This document shows positions 12,225 through 21,574 of a stretch of DNA of 64,000 bases, in pieces. Below the pieces are notes generated by a model. The model was not told the DNA's origin. It worked only from the letters and a program-made list of their open reading frames with translations, and did no database searches. Both the position numbers and the translations under genes were made by a program. This DNA is from Dichomitus squalens LYAD-421 SS1 (lineage: Eukaryota > Basidiomycota > Agaricomycetes > Polyporales > Polyporaceae), in NCBI RefSeq assembly GCF_000275845.1, contig NW_006766884.1, positions 1,668,357 through 1,732,356 on the forward strand, in the 5' to 3' direction. Position 1 is the first letter of the stretch, and each line of letters starts with the position of its first letter.

Positions 12225-12500
12225 CTATGCCGGACAGCTAGCAGCGTCAAGAGCAGACTGACTGCGCGTGGAGCTCGTCGTCGTCGTGGACGATGGGGAG
12301 GAAGCGAACCACTGGGAGAAGCGACGCATGCTCGCATCGCCCGTATTGCGACGACCCCAGGCGCTTCGGCTCAGCCTCAAGCGCCCGAAGCCCCTTGCCC
12401 GCATCAAATTTGCCGGCATCCGCTCGTACGCATCAATATCAATCACATTGCGCGGAACAGATTCCTCTGGAGTCATCGTGCTACTCGAATTCTGATACAT
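12225..12500 (-). CDS. Small hypothetical ORF
   Basis: Open frame of 91 codons, or 83 from the second ATG at 12476-12474, which has a purine at -3. The product begins MTPEESVPRNVIDIDAYERM, has an Arg/Ser-rich middle and a Ser/Thr-rich tail. It lies 69 bases upstream of the transporter start, on the same strand. No family is recognised and no intron is needed. It may be a genuine short gene, part of the transporter's 5' leader, or chance. Confidence 0.25.
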   Translation of the reverse strand: MYQNSSSTMTPEESVPRNVIDIDAYERMPANLMRARGFGRLRLSRSAWGRRNTGDASMRRFSQWFASSPSSTTTTSSTRSQSALDAASCPA

Positions 12501-13137
12501 GCCTATCCTATGTGCTTACAGGACAACTCCTACACGTACTTATACTCGCAGGCAGCCTCACGCTGCAGCTTACAACCTTCGGGAAGAAGCAGGTAAATTT
12601 TCCCAGCTGTCTGCGACCTACGATGAAGCAGTCAGAATGGGGACGTTTTCAGCCATCGTAACGAACGGAGGGAACCTCAGCCTCGCCTTTACCTCTTCAT
12701 ACACACCCCACACATTGTGAAGATGAACATTGGGCAAGCCCAACGACATGCAACCAATCCCACGACGGTCGCAGACCCTCGAACAGCTCTCGCCATGATG
12801 AGCGCCTGCAGTCGCGCGAGAGGTTGCACGGGTGGGTGCGTTGTTTTACCAGGTTTTTCGTCACAGGTTCCCTCCGTTCATCGCCAGCAGATAGAGGACT
12901 CACAAGGATATATTGCCCGGACTCTGCTTCCATACAATGCGTAGCATAGTGCCACCGTAAAATGTAGATGATCCCCAGGTGATCCTGCGTCCTCGCCTCT
13001 CAACCAGAGGGAGAAGCAATCAGCGAAGATTGTTTTTGAGACATCCAGCTTGCTCTGCAACGCTTGTCTGGACCGTCCAACCCACGAGAAGCAACGCCTG
13101 TGAGGGCAAGCAAGGAAAGGACAGCAATTTGACGTCG
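12501..13137. other. Intergenic, promoter side of MRP51
   Basis: About 0.64 kb without a supported gene. It should contain the MRP51 promoter. Short frames occur on both strands but none has recognisable content. Confidence 0.4.
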
Positions 13138-14466
13138 ATGGTTTTGGTTGGCAGGCACTCACACATGAGCTTCTTTATACACGCCCCGGCATCAGCCGAA
13201 GCGGCGATGTTTTCTGTAAAGTCCGCTACACAGGTTGCTGTTGGCGCCCATCCTTCCTCGTCAGAGCCAGTCTACATGGCCACCCCTCCGCCGTCTCAGT
13301 TTGCTGCCCTCCTTCGACGATCAAAATTCGCATCCTACGACCCCCACATTGGTCAGGTCTACACGGCCTTTGACGGCCATGCTGCGCGTGGCAACTTTGG
13401 GCTGAAGCGGCCCCTCGCGCTACGGAGGAGGAATGCTCACATCACTGTCCAAGCTGTGGACTCGCGCGAGCAGCAGACGGTCTGGAGATCAGCGGAGCAG
13501 GAGAACAGGTGGATTAGGATGTGGGACGAGGTTGGGGTCAGGCCGAAGTTGGAGAACCTGACGAAGTGGGAGCAGAAAGTGGGTACGCTGGGTGCCGAGG
13601 TCAGCTTCCTGGCGGACTCCGAGTTCGTGCATCAGGAGACGGTCGAGACCCAGAAGGAGGACGGGCTATACGAGGAGCTGGCAGAGGAAGAGGAGGAAGA
13701 GCTGGTGAAGAAGAGCTACGCCGTGCCGAATCTTGATGCGATGTCGGAGAAGGAGTTCGAGCAGTACCTCGAGCACCTCAGGTCGTTGCGCCCTGCGTTC
13801 CACAACTTCCTCCGGAAGAAGTACAAGAACCATCCTATCAGCAGTAAGACGCTGTTTCAGCACTCACTCCGTGGCGGCGATGACTTCCGGGAATTCCTCG
13901 AGAGCCACGCATATCAGGAGTACCACAAGAAACATCCTCGCTACATCGAGCAACAGCCACATCGCTACGCCGGGCTCTCCTACTCGCATGCTCCCGATGT
14001 GCAGACCTTCAACACTACCAAGCCTCATGTGGGACGCATCCTTGGAGACCCCGGAACGGACCGTCAGGCACAGTTCTATGCCGTCGCCTCCGCAGGCATG
14101 ACTTCCAGGTTAACTGTTGGGTCGAAGGGCGAGGAGGGCAACCAAATCATCACGCTCCGTTTCACTGGCGCAACTCTAGACTCCACACCCGAAGTCGTAG
14201 GTGCCAGGCCCGAAGGATTGGAGGGTGCGAGTCTACGGACCAGCGTCCGCATCGATGGCCCCACTGTCCCGTACAAGTCGGGAACGAACCCACACCCTCC
14301 TGGCACGAGGGAGTACGTCGCATACCTCGAAAAGAAGCAGCGCGACCACTCTGTCAGCATGACCTCGCAACCACGTCCAAAGCAGGTAGACTTCACGCCC
14401 CAAGACCACAACATCCCCGCGCAGAGGCTTCTCAACGTGCTGCATAACATGAGTTTCAAGGAGTAG
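13138..14466 (+). CDS. MRP51: Mitochondrial small-subunit ribosomal protein, Mrp51 family (bS1m)
   Basis: Structural protein of the mitochondrial small ribosomal subunit, also linked in yeast to translation of mitochondrial mRNAs. Single exon, 442 residues from the ATG at 13138. Diagnostic segments are FAALLRRSKFASYDPHIGQV, GNFGLKRPLALRRRNAHITV and QAVDSREQQTVWRSAEQENR, the conserved N-terminal block of the Mrp51 family. An acidic central region (EELAEEEEEELVKKSY) and a segment ending RLLNVLHNMSFKE follow. The start is uncertain: in-frame ATGs at 13138, 13165, 13207 and 13276 all precede the conserved block, and the 13276 one begins only six residues before it. Its 3' end faces the small gene at 14527-14918, 60 bases away. 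Confidence 0.85.
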   Translation: MVLVGRHSHMSFFIHAPASAEAAMFSVKSATQVAVGAHPSSSEPVYMATPPPSQFAALLRRSKFASYDPHIGQVYTAFDGHAARGNFGLKRPLALRRRNAHITVQAVDSREQQTVWRSAEQENRWIRMWDEVGVRPKLENLTKWEQKVGTLGAEVSFLADSEFVHQETVETQKEDGLYEELAEEEEEELVKKSYAVPNLDAMSEKEFEQYLEHLRSLRPAFHNFLRKKYKNHPISSKTLFQHSLRGGDDFREFLESHAYQEYHKKHPRYIEQQPHRYAGLSYSHAPDVQTFNTTKPHVGRILGDPGTDRQAQFYAVASAGMTSRLTVGSKGEEGNQIITLRFTGATLDSTPEVVGARPEGLEGASLRTSVRIDGPTVPYKSGTNPHPPGTREYVAYLEKKQRDHSVSMTSQPRPKQVDFTPQDHNIPAQRLLNVLHNMSFKE

Positions 14467-14526
14467 GGTTTTGTCCGTAGTACAGGGCTCGTTTATGATC
14501 TACATCCCGTTCGTCTTCGCAAGGCG

Positions 14527-14918
14527 TCATATTGCTAGCAGACGTTGTAATGCCTCCCCGATATTGCCATTTACTTCCGTCAGGACCTTCTCGGCTTGTG
14601 CCCGTGTGACCTCGAATTCCTGAACCTGCAGCGCCGATGAATATAGTAGTCATTTGGCATCCGTCTACCTTGCACTCACGATCAAATCGATGTCCTCAGC
14701 CCTGTGCGATGCCGGGGCGGCCTTGACGGGCTTGGGATAAGGCTTGTCGAGCCGCAGCGTGCGGAATGCCTCCTCCAGCTTGCCCTTCGAATACGAGTTC
14801 CCGTCCAAGAACTGACAATTGTTGGGTGAGAACCAGGCCATGGGTTTCAAAGAAGATTCCATACGTTTGCAATAACCTCGGGCTCTGGCAATCGCCCGTT
14901 GCTTCGCAGATTTGCCAT
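14527..14918 (-). CDS. Small UBA-like protein, HYPK / NAC-alpha type
   Basis: Three exons, 14918-14865, 14811-14680 and 14625-14527, give 94 residues starting MANLRSNGRLPEPEVIANFL in an ideal GACCATGGCA context. The C terminus AEDIDLIVQEFEVTRAQAEK followed by VLTEVNGNIGEALQRLLAI matches the UBA fold shared by HYPK and the alpha subunit of the nascent-polypeptide-associated complex (DIxLIMxxxxVSRAxAxxAL pattern). HYPK binds the NatA N-terminal acetyltransferase at the ribosome. The N-terminal half does not look like a NAC domain, so a HYPK-like role is the better guess, but this is inference from one domain. The gene is easily missed because the exons are short. It starts 204 bases from UPF1, head to head. 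Confidence 0.7.
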
Positions 14919-15122
14919 GGTCGATGCAGCTCCTCGGAGTGCTCAGATGCAAGCTTGAGACGATAAGCGCCCATCTGAAATCGAGTGAGTGCACGTGAGG
15001 AGATAACCACGTGGAAGCCACGGGCTGCAGGCTTGACAAGCTTAGCAAGGAGCTCGTTCCGGAAGTGCGGCACTCGCCTCTTGCTTCTCTCTGCACCACT
15101 TCTCTCTCTCGCTCTTACCGCT
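14919..15122. promoter_or_regulatory. 204-base divergent promoter between the UBA-like gene and UPF1
   Basis: Both start codons face away from this 204-base gap, so the two genes very probably share a compact bidirectional promoter. No TATA element is evident; pyrimidine-rich CTCTCT tracts lie just before the UPF1 start. Confidence 0.55.
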
Positions 15123-18100
15123 ATGGATACCTTCGAAAACTTTCAATATGACTCTGCATCGTCTTACGGTGGCATGAGTGTAGTGGACGACACCTCTTCC
15201 GTCTATACCGCAAATACAACTAACGCAAGCCGCGTTCCGGTCGATTTGGAAAGCCTCTCGATTACGGATGATCGCTCATTCACGTCCTCCCCCAACGGGC
15301 ACTCGCACGCTGTCCACAACAAGACTCCAAGTCGAAATGCTATAGATGAGGACTTTGACGCGGTCTTGGATGACCTCAAGGACGAAGGACAGGTAGATTT
15401 GCCGCCGCATGCATGCAGGTGAGTCAAGTATGGTCCCGGGTCCGGTATTTCGCGTCTAATTTGCCGTAGCTACTGCGGCATCCACTCGCCCGCCTCAGTA
15501 GTCAAGTGTCTTATTTGCTCCAAGTGGTTCTGCAATTCCAGGGGCAACACTTCCGCATCTCACATCGTGAACCACCTCGTGCGCGCGAAGCACAAGGAGG
15601 TTATTCTCCACAGCGAAAGCCCGCTCGGGGAGACTATCCCCGAGTGCTACAACTGCGGTAGCAAGAATGTGTTCATGCTTGGGTTCATTCCTGCCAAGAG
15701 TGACACCGTCGTCGTCCTTCTGTGTCGGTGCGTGTTCCTAATTGCTTCCATTAAAGTTGCTTCTCTCATGCGCCTTACCGCAGCCAACCCTGTGCCGCAG
15801 TTTCCAAAGACATCTCCTGGAACCCGGCGCTTTGGGCTCCTCTCATCGACGACCGCTCGTTCCTTTCCTGGCTGGTAAAGCCCCCGAGCGAACAAGAACA
15901 GCTCAGATCCCGCCAGATTTCCTTCCAGCAAATCAATAGGCTTGAAGATTTGTGGCGCGAAAATGCTAATGCCACTCTTGACGATCTCGAGAAGCCCGGT
16001 GTAGACGACGAACCCCAGCCTGTCATCACGCACTATGAAGACGCTTACCAGTATCAGAACATCTTCGGGCCGCTCGTGAAGATTGAAGCTGACTATGACA
16101 AGCGGTTAAAGGAATCGCTGACCCAGACCGATATCACCATTCGCTGGGATCTCGGTCTCAACCAGAAGCGCGTTGCCTGGTTCTGCTTGCCCAAGCTTGA
16201 GAGCGGCGAAGTCCGACTTGCGGTCGGCGACGAGCTCCGGCTCAAGTACAACGGAGGTCTGCATAAACCTTGGGAGGGTGACGGGCACGTCATCAAGATT
16301 CCGAACAGTATGTGTTGTATTACGTCGCATGCCCGAAATCTACTCATTATATGCGCGCTAGATGTATCGGACGAGATTGGGCTGGAGTTAAGGCGGTCGG
16401 AAGGCGTCCCGACGGAGATCACGCATGGGTATACCGCGGATTTCGTGTGGAAATCCACAAGCTTTGACAGGATGCAGCTGGCAATGAAGACGTTCGCCGT
16501 CGACGAAAAGAGTGTCAGCGGGTACATCGTGAGCGCCCACATTATCCTAATTGCCTCAATGGCCAAATGGCACTCACACGCGTCTTCGTAGTATCACAAA
16601 CTTCTCGGACACGAGCTCGAGCCGCAGGTTCTCCGCACTCAGATGCCTAAACGGTTCTCAGCCCCTGGCCTGCCCGAACTTAACCATTCGCAGATGTATG
16701 CCGTTAAGAGCGTCCTCCAGAAGCCTCTCAGTCTCATCCAGGGCCCGCCGGGGACGGGAAAAACGGTAACTTCCGCTTCTATCGTCTACCACCTGGCGAA
16801 GATGAATCCCGGACAAGTCCTCGTCTGCGCGCCGTCCAATGTCGCCGTCGACCAGCTGACCGAGAAGATCCACGCCACGGGGTTGAAGGTCGTGCGACTC
16901 AGCGCCAAGTCCCGCGAGGCACTGGACTCTTCCGTGTCCTTCCTCACTCTTCACCAGCAAGTTGCAAACAATACGACCCACGTTGAGCTGCAGAAGCTCA
17001 TCCAGCTCAAGAATGAGCAGGGCGAGCTGAGCTCGAACGATGAGCGGAAGTACAAGGCGCTTATCCGCCAGTGTGAAAAGGAGATACTCGGCGCCGCTGA
17101 TGTTATCTGCTGCACTTGCGTCGGTGCTGGGGACCCACGCCTCAGCAAACTGAAGTTCAGGACCGTTCTCATCGATGAGGCTACGCAAGCGGCCGAGCCG
17201 GGTATGCTAAACTTCTTCCCCTGTCACTTTTAAGCCGGCTAACCGCCACGACCCCAATGTAGAATGCATGATCCCTCTTGTACTCGGTTGCAAGCAGGTA
17301 GTTCTTGTTGGAGATCATCAGGTGCGTTTGCGCTAGATTGAATAAGAGCATTACAAGACATGCGATTGACTGCATCATTTGATCAGCAACTCGGACCCGT
17401 CATCATGAATAAGAAGGCGGCACGCGCGGGCTTGACGCAGTCGCTGTTCGAACGACTCGTCGTCCTTGGAAACCGTCCCATACGTTTACAAGTGCAGTAC
17501 CGCATGCACCCGTGCCTGTCGGAGTTCCCTTCGAACATGTTCTACGAAGGCACTCTTCAGAATGGCGTTACTGCCCCCGAGCGGCTCAGGAAGAACGTTG
17601 ACTTCCCGTGGCCCGTGCCCGACACCCCCATGTTCTTCTATCAGAACCTGGGTCAGGAGGAGATCTCATCTAGCGGAACGTCCTTCCTGAACAGGCGCGT
17701 TTTAATTTTGCTCTTACGTACTCGCCTGCTATTCTGACGTCTATCACCAGAACCGAGGCGTCTAATGTCGAGAAGATTGTGACCAAGTTCTTCAAGTCGG
17801 GTGTTGTCCCCAGCCAGATCGGTGTCATCACGCCGTACGAAGGCCAGCGATCATACATCGTGAACTACATGCAGTTCAACGGATCGCTGAAGAAGGACCT
17901 ATACAAGGAGATAGAAGTTGCGAGCGTTGACGCGTTCCAAGGTCGAGAGAAGGACTACATCATCCTGAGCTGCGTGCGGAGCAACGAGCATCAGGGAATC
18001 GGTTTCTTGAACGACCCACGGCGCCTCAACGTCGCACTCACGCGCGCGAAGTACGGCGTGGTGATTCTGGGAAATCCGAAGGTTCTATCCAAGGTGAGAA

Positions 18101-18891
18101 CTTGTCTGCGTTAAGTCCGAGCGTTGCCATGCCGTACTCATTGCCGTTCACACGATAGCACCCGCTTTGGCATTACCTATTGACGCACTACAAGGAGAAG
18201 AACTGTCTCGTCGAAGGGCCGCTTAACAACCTTCAGCCGAGCATGATACAGTTCAGCAAGCCGCGGCGTACCCTAGGCAAGGCCATGGATCAATTCCGCC
18301 GCCATGAGACGAGCGCAAGGGATTATCTCGGCAATGGTGGTATGATGGGTGATGGTACGTTAGCGTCCCAATTACATGGGTATCGCTGACGTCAACTGAC
18401 AATGACCCAATTAAGGGCGGAGATCCGGGACTCCCAGCCGCTTCGATGCGAGTTTCTACCGGACCCACGATGCAATGAGCTACATTCCTTCCGACGTGCA
18501 GTCACTCCGCTCTCAGGCAACGTACTCTTCGGGGCTTCCAATGTTTGCCGCTACCGGTCCGTTCGGGCCGGGAGCACAACGCCAGAATGGCGTGAAACGC
18601 AGCACGTATGGGAGCTACGCGAGTTCTATCATCTCTCAAGATGCTGGCCCCGCAGGAACTGACGCTTCAAGCGTCGTGGGCAGTGCGGTCGGCGCATCCG
18701 ATCGCCCTGGAGGGATGACGTATTCGCAATCTGATAGATTGCAACGTCGCTCATCCTTCTCGTCAACTACTGGCGCTTCAGATCTGGGCAGCTTGTCGCA
18801 GTACGATTACAAGTCTCAGGACGACGGCACCGATCTAGATGACATGAAGTCGCAGTACACCGGCACGCAGAGCGGCGTTACCGTCTTCTAG
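15123..18891 (+). CDS. UPF1: RNA helicase Upf1 (nonsense-mediated decay)
   Basis: ATP-dependent superfamily-1 RNA helicase, the core factor of nonsense-mediated mRNA decay. Ten exons: 15123-15418, 15470-15727, 15784-16307, 16362-16528, 16592-17201, 17263-17321, 17387-17694, 17751-18093, 18159-18354, 18416-18891; 1078 residues. The Cys/His-rich Upf2-binding domain begins at C98 ([20 protein letters not shown]). Walker A GPPGTGKT is at about 466-473, followed by [19 protein letters not shown] and [14 protein letters not shown]. Exon 7 ends CTGAACAG and must join AACCGAGG at 17751 to keep the conserved LNRTEA, so intron 7 begins with GC rather than GT. The C-terminal tail of about 150 residues carries seven SQ/TQ dipeptides (RSQA, ISQD, YSQS, LSQY, KSQD, KSQY, GTQS), the pattern phosphorylated by PIKK kinases in animal Upf1. 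Confidence 0.98.
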
Positions 18892-20117
18892 TCCGTCACC
18901 AGAAGCGTCGCCCGGTCAGCCACCGCCTATGGTTTGCGTTCACGGGTCGAACGGTATTTGGCCGCCTTTCCTGTCCATCTGCGGGCTGCAGCGTCGCATC
19001 TTGGATCTGCCCCCCGCGTTTCCGACGCGCGCGTACCTCGGCGCCGATAGGCCGCTGCGGACGTGTCGTGGCGCTCGATAGCGCAGAACATCGAACCGCC
19101 CGTCCCATTCTTCCGGATAGCTGGAGTTTGGATACTCGTCATTAAGGTGCTGGATAGCCTCCCGCCCGGTGCCTCATGACCGGAGTGATGATTGATGCTG
19201 GTAGGAGCTTTCTTACCTCAACTCCAAGCCGCTGCGCCCGTTCACCCCGATCGATCTCCTGTGCCTTTTCCTACGTATGCCCATCATGTCAGTCCTTGTA
19301 GTGGCCATCGTCATGTCCCCGAATCAATGCCCCTCCCGAAATATATCACGCCTTACGAAACGCTATGCTTGTCTATTCCAATCTCAATATATGCATATGC
19401 CCCATCCCTAATTGATCTGGGTTGTGGAAACAGGTGACTGTGTGCGAGCAATACGAAAAATGGGAGATCGGACGAGCGAAAGGCTAGGTGTAGATGCTTG
19501 CGAAACGAGATGATTATTGCGCACAGACGTACATACACTTGTGAAAGTCATATGATACACATGGTGGATGAGGTACACGTAGCGGATACAGTTGGTCAGT
19601 GGCATATTGCTGCGGTACGCGTTGAGTCTACACACGATACTGTACAATTCGCTTCGGCTTCGGCATTCGGGCTCATGATAAATATCGACTAACGTACCCT
19701 GAGAGTAGGACCGTACAATAATTGCGCAGGGTGTCTGAATCCTGAGCACCCAATGGCAGAAGGTGTGAAACAACGGACGACATGGGGAAGGCAGATGAGG
19801 GACGAGACGCGTCGCACGACGCGCCAAGTATACAGAAAATGACTATGGCCTCCACGGTTCTCACGCGGAGTCGTGTGGAGGCGCAGCGAAACGATCTTCA
19901 GGGTGTTCCTTACTACGAGACGAGCGACCTGGAGATGAGCTAGACGACGCGGATGGACCGGGTAACCGGGGTATGTTCGGAGACGAAGCGCTCGTGAGAG
20001 AACGTGAGGACTGAGGCTCGGACTGGTGAGGCTGGGAATGGGAGTGAGGACGAGAAGAATGTGCATGAGGGAATGGTAATGTATGGGCGGAGGGCGGCCG
20101 CGCAGGGGGAACGGGTT
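18892..20117. other. Intergenic between converging genes, nothing recognised
   Basis: About 1.2 kb between the 3' ends of UPF1 and the Zn2Cys6 gene. No coding series, RNA gene or repeat is seen. It is probably 3' UTRs and spacer. Confidence 0.45.
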
Positions 20118-21574
20118 CTATACCTGCACCCGTCGGCGGGTATCGACGATGGTGGTAGGGCGGGGGTCCGGGCCTAGGGGCGGAGATGGGCGCAGACGAA
20201 GGCCCGGCAGCGCTATCGTCTGCGCGCTGTAATTTTTTGGCGGCTTAGGCTCAGTATTGTAAGGAGTGGTGAGATCCGCTAAGGATATGGACTGTCGCCT
20301 CGGGACTGACGCGCGTAGCGTGCTTAGGTTCGGGGACACAGGCTTGGGTGGTGAACGAGGCGACGAAGCACTAGGGACGTACGGTGAGGTGGGCGCAGGC
20401 GGTGGCGGCACACTAGGTCCGGCGCGTGCGGCGGTGCCACTGCCACTCGGAATCGGTGGAGGTCCCCGATATGCAACTGGGGGGCTTCGAGTTGCTCCTG
20501 TGTTTAGTGTGCGGTGGTAGGGTGCAGGCTCGCCTCCTCGCACAGGCGACCGAGGCGAAGCTGGGCGGAGCGGATAGGACGAGACAGCGCCTGAGGCACC
20601 GTATGCCTGATACGGCGTGATCGCGGTGCCTTGAACGGGCTCTGGTGTTGGTCCCGAGGTCATCGGCATCATAGCGGAGATACTAGTCCTGCGCGGGATT
20701 GGCGCGGAGGACGATGGCGTGGAGGGCCCCCCGCGCAAGACGGCCTCTAGCTCCTGAACTCGCGCCTTGAGCTCATCGAATTCGGCTCGGGTGACATACT
20801 TCTCCCTGACGACCATGACGTTGTATCAGTCTTAGCGTGCTGGAAGTAACGCCCAGACGTACATTGGCTCAATGATATGCCACTGACATTTCGACTGTTC
20901 CCCTCTCCGGACACAAGGTCCGCATGGATTGGCCCTATATGGACAAGGTCGTGTTAACACCTAGTACAAACTCTGCGAACATAGCTGAAACAATCCCGAA
21001 CCTATCGCACTTGATCTTTCGCCGTTTGCATTCTTTGAAATCCGATCGTGCCGTGCAGAGCATAGCGCACATAGATTAGTACGCGATAACGAGGCGAGCA
21101 GGTTATGCCTTGTGTCAGCAGATGATCGCTGCACGAAACGTCGACCTAGCGCACCAGTGCAACTGAGAGCTTGTCGACGCCGCTTCTGCTTCTCAGGACG
21201 ACCTCGACCCCCCTCCTGGTCAGAGTCTTCCGGCGCAGGACGGACTCCTAATATCAAGACCAAAGATCACGCGGATGAGGCGGCGCGGGACTTTGCGATG
21301 CGAACAACGCACCTAGACTGCTTGTAGATGCCAATGGGTAGGTTGCGCCCTGCATGTATGAAAGGTTCGTTTGAGGTGAGGGAGGTTGCATGGCGGTATG
21401 CGCGAGCCCCGGATGCAACTGGTGGATAGGAGGCAGTGTCGTCTGTGAACGGCTAGACGGCTGACTGGATCCAGGAACGGCAGAAGCCAGAGGGATACGT
21501 TCTGGGGGGGAAGCCATCCTCCGCTGCGGAGCCGGACGGTCCGAGGGAAGAGGGGGAGACTTGTCTGGGTCCAT
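20118..21574 (-). CDS. Short Zn2Cys6 transcription factor
   Basis: Fungal binuclear zinc-cluster DNA-binding protein of 381 residues. Five exons, 21574-21313, 21247-21155, 21032-21002, 20934-20863 and 20805-20118. Only this splicing assembles the cluster, which is spread over three exons, one of just 31 bases: SCTECKRRKIKCDRANPC then GPCVRRGEQSKCQWH. The spacing C-x2-C-x6-C-x5-C-x2-C-x8-C is standard. A basic KQKRRRQ precedes it. A predicted coiled coil, REFDELKARVQELEAVL-like (EKYVTRAEFDELKARVQELE), follows and suggests dimer formation. The rest is Pro/Ser-rich and disordered, with no fungal-specific middle homology domain, so this is a short class of regulator. Target genes are unknown. The next 5 kb upstream is gene-poor. 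Confidence 0.88.
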
